Shown here: positions 7,414 to 15,658 of the stretch, in pieces
How the letters are laid out: every line of letters begins with the position of its first letter
How positions within the stretch are numbered: the first letter of the stretch is position 1
Source: Acidisphaera sp. L21
GTDB taxonomy: Bacteria > Pseudomonadota > Alphaproteobacteria > Acetobacterales > Acetobacteraceae
Assembly: GCF_009765685.1 (NCBI RefSeq)
Contig: NZ_LMUY01000115.1
Coordinates: forward strand, 1,466 to 48,296
DNA: 46,831 nucleotides
Direction: 5' to 3'
The notes under the pieces: model-generated
What the model was told of the DNA's origin: nothing
Databases searched by the model: none
Seen by the model: the letters and a program-made list of their open reading frames with translations, nothing else
Made by a program: the position numbers and the translations under genes

Positions 7414-8382
7414 GTGCGTGTCGTTGCCGTCGCCCGGGTGCTGAACGAGGACGACATCATCGAGGCATTCGTCCGTCACACCTTGGCCTTCGTCGGGCAC
7501 ATCGTGCTGATGGACAATGGCAGCACCGACCGCACGTTGGAGATCCTGGCGGCGCTGCGACAGGAAGGGATGCCGCTGACGGTGATGCAATGCCGTTCGG
7601 TGTTCTTCAATGAAGCCGAATACAACACGCTGATCTACCGCGTGGCCGACGCGGCGTTCCAACCAGACTGGATCCTGCATCTGGACACGGACGAATTCAT
7701 CGACAGCCGCATGGGCGACCTGCACGCCGCCTTGGCCGCGATCCCGCCTGAAGCCGTGGCGGCCAAGCTATCGCTGCGCAATTACTTTGCCGATGGCCTG
7801 GATGCCAGCGAGTTGCTGATCCCGCGCCGCATGGTGCTGCGCGACGCAGCGGACCGGCGGGTCCTGAAATGCATGCTGCGCGGCGGATTGTCCGAATACA
7901 TCCATGTCGGCGCCGGCAATCACGACGCCACGTTCAGCGGCGACCCGGTGGCCGCAGTGGAACTGGTCGATATTCCGCTGGCGCACTACCCGGTCCGGCA
8001 TCCGGCCCAGTTCGTCATGAAGGCGACGCTGGGCCGGCTGAAGGTACTGGCCGCCGGCGCCCCCGCGGTGCAGGCCAACCACGCCGAGCACTACAATCAT
8101 ATGCTGGACGCCCTGTCCCGCAACCCGGGAGAGATCTTTCACGACGCAGCCCGCATGGCCAATGCCCTGCCCGCCATCCCGCTGGTGGAAGACCCGATCC
8201 GCTATCTGGGCAGCGAGCTGCGCTACACCACGGCCACCGACCACGCCATGAAGGCACTCCGCACCGCCGCAAACTATGCCGAGCAACTTGCCACATCGCA
8301 CGGCCGCCTGCTGGATGCATCGCCAGAAGCGCGCGCCCGGGCGCAGTCGGCCGCCATTCAGGCGGAACTGCTCGGTCTTTAA
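7414..8382 (+). CDS. Family 2-like glycosyltransferase
   Basis: This 322-residue protein begins at a GTG two bases after the GST stop and opens with a GT-A fold (VVAVARVLNEDDIIEAFVRH). The nucleotide-sugar region is MDNGSTDRTLEIL and the metal-binding DxD-type motif is LHLDTDEFIDS. These are typical of GT2-like transferases that extend surface polysaccharide or modify proteins. No membrane helix is apparent, so it is probably cytoplasmic. The C-terminal part (ARMANALPAIPLVEDPIRYL) is not recognised. The Hint-domain gene starts 145 bases downstream, but nothing proves that it is the acceptor. Confidence 0.85.
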   Translation: MRVVAVARVLNEDDIIEAFVRHTLAFVGHIVLMDNGSTDRTLEILAALRQEGMPLTVMQCRSVFFNEAEYNTLIYRVADAAFQPDWILHLDTDEFIDSRMGDLHAALAAIPPEAVAAKLSLRNYFADGLDASELLIPRRMVLRDAADRRVLKCMLRGGLSEYIHVGAGNHDATFSGDPVAAVELVDIPLAHYPVRHPAQFVMKATLGRLKVLAAGAPAVQANHAEHYNHMLDALSRNPGEIFHDAARMANALPAIPLVEDPIRYLGSELRYTTATDHAMKALRTAANYAEQLATSHGRLLDASPEARARAQSAAIQAELLGL

Positions 8383-8527
8383 CGGGTATTGGCAACAGAT
8401 CGGGCTTCGATACGGTTGGCCCGCTCAGTTCTGCATGCGAGTGTTGTGTTTCCGTCAATCTGACCCATCGGATGGATAGCAGGCCCGGCGAAGACGCCGT
8501 ATGGAGTGACGGTATCGAGGAGCGATA

Positions 8528-10195
8528 ATGGTCGACACTGCAATTTTCAGCATCTTCCATCGCCCGGCGCCCGCCCCGGCAGCGCCAGCGCCTGAGCCAG
8601 CCGCCAAAGAGCTGCCGCACGCTGAACCCACCCCAATCGCCGCCGCACCCGCCGAGCCGGAGCCAGTTCACGTCGAACCGCCTTCGCCTGAACCCGAACC
8701 GCTCGCAGTTGCGCCAGCAGAGCCGGAACCCGAGCCCGCCGCGCCAGCTCCGCAAGAACCGATCGCCGCCGCACCAGTCGAGCCCGAGCCGGTGCACGCT
8801 GAGCCGGTGCCCGCTGAGCCCGAGCCGGTCGTCGCCACACCGCCGGAGCCCGAACCGGTCCATGTCGAGCCGCCGCATATCGAGCCGCCGCATATCGAGC
8901 CGCTGCATGTCGAGCACGAACCGCACGAGCCCGTGGCCGATCCTGAACCGGTGCATGTCGAGCCGCCGCCCGTCGTGCTCGAGCCGCATGTCCACGCCGC
9001 GGCCGCGCTGGTCGAGCCGGAACCCGACTACGCCGACCCCCCGCCCGCCGTGCCGGAACCACACGAACCAGTTGCCGCACTGGCGGAGGCCCCCCTCGTC
9101 GAGGTTGAACCTGTCGTCACGGACGAGCCCGGCAACGAGCCCCCTGCACCGGCCCAGGCCAGCCTGTCTGAAGAACCAGAGGCCGAGCCGGCCGAAGACC
9201 CTCTGCACGCCCACGACGCATCCGAGCCGTTCGTCCTAGACGGTGACCTGTCACCCGAGGCCGAATCCGAGCCGGATCCGGAACCCGGCGACGTAGAACC
9301 CGAGCACGTCCAATACGAGCACGCCCAATACGAGCTCGCCCCGCTTGCCGAAGCCGCCGCCAATCCCGGTTGGGCGTTCGAACCCGAGGCCGAACCCGGG
9401 CCAGAGGCGGAGTTGCCCTACACCCCAGAACCCGGGGCAGCCGCCGAATACACCCTGGAAGAACACTCGTTCGAACCAGAGGAGCTTGCCGCCACAGACA
9501 GCTACGTCCCACCGCCGACGCTGGACGATTTGGCGCCATTGTATATTCCAGCGCCAGTGCCCGAGCCGCACTCTGAACCGGACACGATCTGGTCCGGGCC
9601 GGCCGAACTGACATCGATCCCGCTCGAGGCGGACCAGCTCGGCCTGGCAAACCCCATCGTCTTTACCGTCCTCGCCAGGCTCAGCGACTTCCTGCCGGTA
9701 GAACTAGATGCCTCCTACAGCGGCATCTACCGGCCACAAACCTTCCGCGCCGCGCCATGGAGCGGGTTCTCCTACGACCAGGCCGACGACGGGCGATCTG
9801 GCGTGGCAGCAGGCACACGCATCCTCACCTCCCGCGGAGAGTTGGAGGTGGAGAAGCTGCTGCCGGGCGATGCCGCCCTGTCGCTGCGGGCACCCGCCCT
9901 GCTGCCCATCGCCTGGATCGGCAAAAGCATCGCGACCGCGGCGCCGATCTGGTTCGACGCCGGGGCGCTGGGGCCGGATCTGCCGCGTCGCCCGCTTTGC
10001 CTGGCGCCGGATCAACCGGTCTATGTCGACCCGATCCCCGTCCCCGCCGCCCGGCTGGTGAACGGCACCACCATTTGCCAAATGGACTTGGGCCATGTCG
10101 ACCTGTTCCACGTCGATGTCGGCCGGTCCGAGATCCTGTTTGCCGAGGGAGTGCCGCTTTCCAGCAGCGACCGGTCGAGGCTGCACAGCACATGA
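8528..10195 (+). CDS. Pro/Glu/His-rich repeat protein with C-terminal Hint domain
   Basis: This is a 555-residue two-part protein. Residues of about 15-340 are very rich in Pro, Glu, Ala and His, with degenerate units such as EPEPVHVEPP, PPHIEPPHIEPLHVEHEP and PEPVHVEPP. This part is probably extended, acidic and unstructured. From about residue 426 a Hint-type (Hedgehog/intein) fold follows: AAGTRILTSRGELEVEKLLPGD, then LCLAPDQPVYVDP and AARLVNGTTICQ. Typical Hint_2 proteins start this domain with Cys and have a His in the SPDH motif. Here both positions are replaced (VAAGTRI; APDQPV), so self-cleavage looks unlikely. No signal peptide is seen. Its stop overlaps the fasciclin start (ATGA), suggesting coupled translation. 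The role is unknown. Confidence 0.88.
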   Translation: MVDTAIFSIFHRPAPAPAAPAPEPAAKELPHAEPTPIAAAPAEPEPVHVEPPSPEPEPLAVAPAEPEPEPAAPAPQEPIAAAPVEPEPVHAEPVPAEPEPVVATPPEPEPVHVEPPHIEPPHIEPLHVEHEPHEPVADPEPVHVEPPPVVLEPHVHAAAALVEPEPDYADPPPAVPEPHEPVAALAEAPLVEVEPVVTDEPGNEPPAPAQASLSEEPEAEPAEDPLHAHDASEPFVLDGDLSPEAESEPDPEPGDVEPEHVQYEHAQYELAPLAEAAANPGWAFEPEAEPGPEAELPYTPEPGAAAEYTLEEHSFEPEELAATDSYVPPPTLDDLAPLYIPAPVPEPHSEPDTIWSGPAELTSIPLEADQLGLANPIVFTVLARLSDFLPVELDASYSGIYRPQTFRAAPWSGFSYDQADDGRSGVAAGTRILTSRGELEVEKLLPGDAALSLRAPALLPIAWIGKSIATAAPIWFDAGALGPDLPRRPLCLAPDQPVYVDPIPVPAARLVNGTTICQMDLGHVDLFHVDVGRSEILFAEGVPLSSSDRSRLHST

Positions 10196-10770
10196 CGGCG
10201 CGGCTGCGGTGGGCCTTGGCAGCAGGGCTTGGCCTGGCCTTGGGGCACGCCGCGCCTGCCCTCGCTCAGAAGGGCGTGCCACCAACCTCGGTGATCGTCG
10301 GCGGCGCGGCGATGGTGTCGGACCACGACATCATGGACAACCTGTCGCACTCCACCGACCACACCACGCTGCTCGGCCTGCTGCAATTGGCCGGAATGAC
10401 GGAGGCACTACGCAGCCACGGCCCATTTACCCTGTTCGCGCCGACGAACGCCGCCTTTGCCGCCCTACCCGGCGGCATGCTCGACTCGCTGCGTAAGCCG
10501 GAGAACAAGAACACCCTGGTGGCGCTGCTATCCATGCAGATTCTCGAGGGCAACTACTCCTCCGCCCGGCTGCATTACTTGCTGCGCTACGGCAAGGGCA
10601 CCACCCAGCTCGATACCGTCAGCGAGGCCAAGCTGACGCTAACCACCAACGGGCCGCCCAACCTTATCCTGAAAGACCCGAGGGGCGGCACCGCGGATAT
10701 CATCCTCTACGACGCCAAGCAGGCCAACGGCGTCGTGTTCGTTATCGACCGGGTGTTGCAGCCGGGCTGA
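10192..10770 (+). CDS. Fasciclin (FAS1) domain protein, secreted
   Basis: This 192-residue protein has a signal peptide (MTARLRWALAAGLGLALG, cleavage near ALA-QKG) and one FAS1 domain. H1 is GPFTLFAPTNAAFAALP and H2 is NGVVFVIDRVLQPG at the very C-terminus. FAS1 domains act in adhesion or in extracytoplasmic protein contacts. The ATG at 10192 overlaps the Hint-gene stop. Its last 29 bases overlap the end of the convergent anti-sigma gene. Bacterial fasciclin genes are often found near ECF sigma/anti-sigma K pairs, so it may belong to that regulon (inference). Confidence 0.92.
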   Translation: MTARLRWALAAGLGLALGHAAPALAQKGVPPTSVIVGGAAMVSDHDIMDNLSHSTDHTTLLGLLQLAGMTEALRSHGPFTLFAPTNAAFAALPGGMLDSLRKPENKNTLVALLSMQILEGNYSSARLHYLLRYGKGTTQLDTVSEAKLTLTTNGPPNLILKDPRGGTADIILYDAKQANGVVFVIDRVLQPG

Positions 10771-11440
10771 TCGGGACCAGCCGGCCACCGAACAGCACCG
10801 CCCCCGTCGGCCCGCCCGTGGTCGATCCACCTGCCGGCTCATCGGAGACCAGCAATTGCTCCTGCGCGGAGGCACGGGCTGGCGGCGTCACGACCTGCGT
10901 GCCCGGCGTCAGCAGCCCAAGCGATACCGGCACAGCCGCCCCCTGCGGCAGGGCCCACAACTGATAGGCGCGACCGGACGGCGCCGGCGCGCCATCTAGG
11001 CTGGTGATGGCGATGGCGCCATCCGGGCGCGCCTCCGCCATGAACTTTGCGGGTGTGGCCAGTGGCGACAGAGCGGCCGCGAACCGCGCCGGTTCGGTTG
11101 GCTGGCCGGGCGGCCGCGGTAGGAACGCGAACAGCGCCAGGCTGGCCGCGATCGCCAACGACCCGGCGGTTGACGCCTGCCAGAACGCACGTCCGCTCGG
11201 TCGCGCCGGCTTGCCGATCCCTGTCGCCAGCGCCAGCCGGCTCCACAGGATCGCCGGCGGGGTCACGGGGGGCACCAGCATGTGCAGCGCGCCCAGCCGG
11301 GCCTGCCAGTTCACGATCTCGGCCGCGAATGCCGGGTCGCGTGCCGCTTGCGCCTCGGCCTCGCGCATGTCGGCCAGATCCAGGCAACCCAGCGCGTATT
11401 CGGCGGCGAACAAGGTCGGATCGTCGGTGCTATCGCTCAT
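10742..11440 (-). CDS. Anti-sigma factor, RskA-like
   Basis: This 232-residue membrane-anchored regulator should hold the adjacent ECF sigma factor inactive. The cytoplasmic N-terminus (FAAEYALGCLDLADMREAEA) fits the zinc-independent anti-sigma K domain. One membrane helix follows (AGSLAIAASLALFAFLP, about residues 92-110). The periplasmic RskA domain includes YQLWALPQGAAVPVSLGLL. Its start overlaps the sigma stop by four bases (ATGA), the usual arrangement for stoichiometric production. It converges on and overlaps the fasciclin gene. The signal it senses is unknown. Confidence 0.9.
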   Translation of the reverse strand: MSDSTDDPTLFAAEYALGCLDLADMREAEAQAARDPAFAAEIVNWQARLGALHMLVPPVTPPAILWSRLALATGIGKPARPSGRAFWQASTAGSLAIAASLALFAFLPRPPGQPTEPARFAAALSPLATPAKFMAEARPDGAIAITSLDGAPAPSGRAYQLWALPQGAAVPVSLGLLTPGTQVVTPPARASAQEQLLVSDEPAGGSTTGGPTGAVLFGGRLVPISPAATPGR

Positions 11441-12105
11441 GACCGCAGCACCTTGGCACCCTGCTCCAGGCAGGACCGCAGGGACATCAGCACCCGGCGT
11501 ATGGTGGACTTCACCGTGCCCAGCGGCTGATTGACGCGCACGGCGACCTCGCTCTGGGTCAATCCCTCGATAAAGGCGAGCACGATCAGGCGGCGGCGCG
11601 CCGGGTCGACGTCTTCCATGCAGTTGCGCAGGGCGGCGCCATCGGAATCGGCCACCAGCCGGCTGAGCGCGTCTGGGTCTTCGTCCACCTGCTCCGGCGC
11701 GTCGACGCCGGTGGTCTCACGGCCGTGCTTGCGGATCATGTCCAACGCGCGATACCGCACCAGGCTCACCAGCCAGCCATCGGCACTGCCGCGATCGGGA
11801 CTGTAACGGTCGGCATTGCGCCAAACCTGCAGCATCGCGTCATGCACCGCATCGCTGGCCAGCGCCGGGTTGCGCGTAATGCGGAGCGCCACGCCGTATA
11901 ATTTGGCCGAGCAGAGTTCGTAAAGCTGGCGAAATGCCTTCGCGTCCGCCTGGGCGCACTGCACCAAAAGCTGGGCGGTCTTGGATCCGGCTGCGTCACT
12001 CACGACGGTCAGGCGCGGTGGTGCTGCGTCGGGCTGCATTCTGTCAAAAGAGTTAGCCGTAACAAACCCCATCAGCAAGCCGCCGAGGGCAATTGAGCCG
12101 GTCAT
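11437..12105 (-). CDS. ECF RNA polymerase sigma factor, SigK-like
   Basis: This 222-residue sigma-70 family protein has region 2 (FRQLYELCSAKLYGVALRIT ... LQVWRNADRYSPDRGSADGW; LVRYRALDMIRKHGR) and region 4 (DPARRRLIVLAFIEGLTQSE, VNQPLGTVKSTIRRVL). The RskA-like gene follows with an ATGA overlap. The ATG at 12105 has GAAAGGAC upstream; internal ATGs at 12072 and 12039 are possible starts. Likely targets are its own operon and perhaps the fasciclin/Hint genes. No matching promoter pair could be proved by eye. Confidence 0.93.
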   Translation of the reverse strand: MTGSIALGGLLMGFVTANSFDRMQPDAAPPRLTVVSDAAGSKTAQLLVQCAQADAKAFRQLYELCSAKLYGVALRITRNPALASDAVHDAMLQVWRNADRYSPDRGSADGWLVSLVRYRALDMIRKHGRETTGVDAPEQVDEDPDALSRLVADSDGAALRNCMEDVDPARRRLIVLAFIEGLTQSEVAVRVNQPLGTVKSTIRRVLMSLRSCLEQGAKVLRS

Positions 12106-12255
12106 CGGAGCGTCCTTTCGCTAACGACCTGTGCTCCCGTAACGGGACCACTGCAGCTTTGGATGCAAAGCGCCCGCTAGCGTGTTGGTTGTCGCTTCGA
12201 TATGATGCCCGGGACAGGGCCCGAAAGCGGCTCGTCAGGGGAGTATCGGACGTCC
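12106..12255. promoter_or_regulatory. Divergent intergenic region, sigma factor / sugar ABC operon
   Basis: This 150-base spacer must hold the promoters of the ECF sigma gene (minus) and of the ABC operon (plus). A short palindrome, CCCGTAACGGG, lies at about 12136-12146. No convincing -35/-10 pairs were identified by eye. Confidence 0.35.
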
Positions 12256-13308
12256 ATGGCATCGGTCAGCATCCGGGGCATACGGAAGTCGTTTGGCAGC
12301 ACCACCGTCCTGCACGGGGTCGATGTCGAAATTGCAGACGGGGAGTTTTGCGTCCTCGTCGGGCCATCCGGCTGCGGCAAATCCACCCTGCTACGGATGA
12401 TCGCGGGGCTGGAGGCGATTGGCGCCGGGGAGATCGCGATCGGCGGCCAGGTCGTGAACAAGGTCCCCCCGAAGCAGCGCGACATCGCGATGGTATTCCA
12501 GAACTACGCGCTGTACCCACACATGACCGTACGCGACAACATGGCGTTCAGCCTGAAACTCGCCGGCGCGCCAAAGGCCGCGATGGACGAACGCGTGGGC
12601 CGCGCCGCCGACATATTGGGCCTGGATGCGCTGCTGGACCGCTATCCCCGCCAGCTTTCGGGCGGGCAGCGGCAGCGCGTCGCGATGGGCCGCGCCATCG
12701 TGCGCGACCCGCAAGTATTCCTGTTCGACGAGCCACTATCCAACCTGGACGCCAAGCTGCGCGTGAACATGCGGGCCGAGATCAAGGGCCTGCACCAGCG
12801 CCTGGGCACCACCACCGTCTACGTCACCCACGACCAGATCGAGGCGATGACCATGGCCGACCGCATCGTGGTGATGCAGGCCGGCCGCGTCGAACAGATC
12901 GGCACCCCGCTGGAGTTGTATGACCGCCCCGCGAATCGCTTCGTCGCCGGCTTCATCGGCTCCCCCGCGATGAACTTCATCGATGGCGAAGTCGTCGAGA
13001 ACGGCTTCCGCGACCAAGGCGGCGCCGTGTGGCCCCTGCCCCCTGGCGCCGAGCCAGGTCGCCCCGCGATCTACGGCGTGCGGCCCGAGCATCTGCGCCT
13101 GGCCGAGGGCGGCCTGCCGATGACGGTGCAGGTGCTGGAGCCGACAGGCTCCGAAACCCAGGTGCTGGGCCATGTCGGCGGCTCCCCCCTGCTGGGTGCG
13201 TTCCGGGAGCGGATTGCCGTGGCGCCCGGCGAAGCGATCGGCATCGGCGCCGACGCCCATCTTGCCCATCTGTTCGACCGCGACACGGGGCAACGCTTGC
13301 TGACCTGA
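12256..13308 (+). CDS. Sugar-type ABC transporter ATP-binding protein (UgpC/MalK-like)
   Basis: This is the ATPase of a carbohydrate importer. The 350-residue protein has a Walker A ([16 protein letters not shown]), a Q-loop ([20 protein letters not shown]), the signature LSGGQRQRVAMGRAIVR, a Walker B ([16 protein letters not shown]) and a switch region (YVTHDQIEAMTMADRI). A C-terminal regulatory TOBE domain follows (YGVRPEHLRL). ATG 12256 gives the canonical MASVSIRGIRKSFG start; an earlier in-frame ATG at 12202 would add 18 non-conserved residues. It leads a four-gene operon, and the binding-protein gene starts 32 bases downstream. Confidence 0.93.
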   Translation: MASVSIRGIRKSFGSTTVLHGVDVEIADGEFCVLVGPSGCGKSTLLRMIAGLEAIGAGEIAIGGQVVNKVPPKQRDIAMVFQNYALYPHMTVRDNMAFSLKLAGAPKAAMDERVGRAADILGLDALLDRYPRQLSGGQRQRVAMGRAIVRDPQVFLFDEPLSNLDAKLRVNMRAEIKGLHQRLGTTTVYVTHDQIEAMTMADRIVVMQAGRVEQIGTPLELYDRPANRFVAGFIGSPAMNFIDGEVVENGFRDQGGAVWPLPPGAEPGRPAIYGVRPEHLRLAEGGLPMTVQVLEPTGSETQVLGHVGGSPLLGAFRERIAVAPGEAIGIGADAHLAHLFDRDTGQRLLT

Positions 13309-13340
13309 CGCCAACAAAAACCAATAAGGGGGAAACAAGA

Positions 13341-14672
13341 ATGAATAGATGGACACGACGCGGCGCGCTGGGCCTTGGCGCCGGGCTGCTATCGGCTGGG
13401 CTGGTGCGTGGCGCACAAGCCGCGATCCCGACAGCGGACGTGCCGATGCCGAAGCTGGACATCGAAAAAGGCGCCAGCCTGCGCGTGCTGCGCCCGTCCA
13501 AATTCGTCGACCCGGACGAGGCGATCTTCACCGAAAACAGCAATCGCTTCGCCAGCCAGTTCGGCGTGTCGGTTCGCGTGGACTACGCCGGCTGGGAAGA
13601 TCTACGCCCGCAAACCGCCGTCACCGCCAATACCGGCGCGGGCCCCGACGTGGTGGTCGGCTGGACCGACGACCCGCATCTCTACGCCGACAAGGTTTTG
13701 GACCTGACCGATATCGCCGACTACCTCGGCAAGAAATACGGCGGCTGGTATCCGCTGGCCGAGCGCTACGGCAAGAAGTTCGGCACCGACCGCTGGATCG
13801 CGATCCCGATGGGCGGTTCCGGCGGCCCGGCAGTTTACCGCGAAAGTTGGGTGAAAGAAGCCGGCTACGACACCTTCCCCACCGACACCGACAAATTCCT
13901 GGACCTGTGCCGCAAGCTGAAAAAGAGCGGCCACCCAGCCGGGTTCACCACCGGGCACGCCGTCGGTGACTCCAACGGCTATTGCTACTGGCTGCTCTGG
14001 GCCTTCGGCGGCAAAATGGTGGACGAGAACCAGAAGGTCGTCATCAACTCCAAGGAAACGGTCGAGGCGCTGAAGTATAGCAAGGCGCTGTACGAGACCT
14101 ACATCCCCGGCACCCAATCCTGGCTGGACCCGTCCAACAACAAGGCGCTGATCGCCGGCGACATCGGCCTGACGCAGAACGGCGTGTCGCTGTATTTCTC
14201 CATCAAGAACTCGCCCGATCCGAAAGTGGCGGCGATGGCGGCGGACCTGAACCACGCCCGCATGCCGATCGGCCCCGTCGGCCATGCGACGGAGGTGGCA
14301 CTGGCGATCAACGCCATGGCGTTCAAGCACACCAAATACCCCAACGCCGCCAAGGCCTACCTCGCCTACATGATGGAGGCGCCGCAATACGACCACTGGA
14401 TGACCGACAGCTTCGGCTACTGGGCCCAGCCGCTAAAGGCCTACGCCGAAAGCGACGTCTGGAAGAAGGACCCGAAGATCGCGGCCTACAAGGACACGAT
14501 GCAGAACAGCCTCTGGCTGGGATACGCCGGGCCAATCAACGAGGCATCGGGTGCCGTGGTGGCGGACTACGTGGTGGTCGACATGGTCGCATCGGTCAAC
14601 AGCGGGGACGCCACCCCGGAGGAAGCCGCCAAGGAAGCCGAACGCCGAGCCAAGCGCTACTACAAGGCATAA
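13341..14672 (+). CDS. Extracellular sugar-type solute-binding protein
   Basis: This 443-residue periplasmic binding protein serves the adjacent importer. A GGGGGAAA ribosome site precedes ATG 13341. The N-terminus MNRWTRRGALGLGAGLLSAG has a twin-arginine-like pair before the hydrophobic stretch and an AQA cleavage site, so Tat export is possible. The body fits the family 1 solute-binding fold: TGAGPDVVVGW, AIPMGGSGGPAVYRESWVKE, AIAGDIGLTQNG-like pocket residues and YPNAAKAYLAYMM. The sugar or polyol cannot be named from sequence. The first permease starts five bases after the stop. Confidence 0.9.
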   Translation: MNRWTRRGALGLGAGLLSAGLVRGAQAAIPTADVPMPKLDIEKGASLRVLRPSKFVDPDEAIFTENSNRFASQFGVSVRVDYAGWEDLRPQTAVTANTGAGPDVVVGWTDDPHLYADKVLDLTDIADYLGKKYGGWYPLAERYGKKFGTDRWIAIPMGGSGGPAVYRESWVKEAGYDTFPTDTDKFLDLCRKLKKSGHPAGFTTGHAVGDSNGYCYWLLWAFGGKMVDENQKVVINSKETVEALKYSKALYETYIPGTQSWLDPSNNKALIAGDIGLTQNGVSLYFSIKNSPDPKVAAMAADLNHARMPIGPVGHATEVALAINAMAFKHTKYPNAAKAYLAYMMEAPQYDHWMTDSFGYWAQPLKAYAESDVWKKDPKIAAYKDTMQNSLWLGYAGPINEASGAVVADYVVVDMVASVNSGDATPEEAAKEAERRAKRYYKA

Positions 14673-14677
14673 CCCGC

Positions 14678-15658
14678 ATGTCGAACGCCGTGCGGGAGGG
14701 CGTACTCCCGATTGCCGAAGCGCACCCCTGGCGCTTCACCACGCGGGAGCCAACGCCGCTCGCGCGGCTGTTCGACAACAAGACCTTCCTGGTCGTGATG
14801 TGCCTCACCCCGGCGGTAGGGTTGCTGGTGGTGTTCCTCACCTACCCACTTGGGCTCGGCCTATGGCTGGCCTTCACCGATGCGAAGATCGGCCGCTCCG
14901 GCGTGTTCGTCGGGTTGGACAACTTCGACAGCCTGTTCCACGACCGCATCTTCTGGCTGTCAGTCACCAACACCCTGTTCTACACCGCGGCCGCCACGGT
15001 CGGAAAATTCGGGCTCGGGCTGTGGCTGGCCCTGCTGCTCAATCACAACATCCCGTTCAAAAGCCTCATCCGCGCCATCGTGCTAATACCCTGGATCGTG
15101 CCGACGGTGCTGTCCGCCATCGCGTTCTGGTGGATCTACGACCCGCAATTCTCGATCATCTCCTACCTGCTGAAGGCCATGGGGATCATCGATTACAACA
15201 TCGACTTCCTCGGCACGCCCTGGCACGCCCGCCTGGCCTTGGTTGCGGCGAATATCTGGCGCGGCATCCCCTTCGTCGCCATCAGCCTGCTGGCCGGGCT
15301 GCAAACCATCTCCCCCTCGCTCTACGAGGCGGCGATGCTGGATGGCGCGAGTTCCTGGGCACGGTTCCGCTATGTCACCCTGCCGATGCTGATGCCGGTG
15401 CTCTCGGTAGTGCTCACCTTTTCAGTCCTGTTCACCTTCACCGACTTCCAACTGGTCTACGCCATCACCCGCGGCGGCCCGGCCAATGCCACCCACCTGA
15501 TGGCCACCCTCGCCTTCCAGCGCGGCATCCCCGGCGGCCAGTTGGGCGAGGGCGCGGCCATCGCCATGGCAATGATCCCGTTCCTGGTCGCCGCCACGCT
15601 GTTCAGCTATTTCGGCCTGGCCCGGCGCCGCTGGCAGCAGGGTGAAGCCGATGAGTAA
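14678..15658 (+). CDS. Sugar-type ABC permease 1 (UgpA/MalF-like)
   Basis: This 326-residue inner-membrane permease has a cytoplasmic N-terminal tail, then about six helices starting with MCLTPAVGLLVVFLTYPLGL. The EAA loop is EAAMLDGASSWARFRYVTLP, the ATPase contact. TRGGPANAT just before the last periplasmic stretch is typical of the UgpA group. The stop overlaps the next permease by eight bases, so the two subunits should be made in equal amounts. Confidence 0.93.
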   Translation: MSNAVREGVLPIAEAHPWRFTTREPTPLARLFDNKTFLVVMCLTPAVGLLVVFLTYPLGLGLWLAFTDAKIGRSGVFVGLDNFDSLFHDRIFWLSVTNTLFYTAAATVGKFGLGLWLALLLNHNIPFKSLIRAIVLIPWIVPTVLSAIAFWWIYDPQFSIISYLLKAMGIIDYNIDFLGTPWHARLALVAANIWRGIPFVAISLLAGLQTISPSLYEAAMLDGASSWARFRYVTLPMLMPVLSVVLTFSVLFTFTDFQLVYAITRGGPANATHLMATLAFQRGIPGGQLGEGAAIAMAMIPFLVAATLFSYFGLARRRWQQGEADE

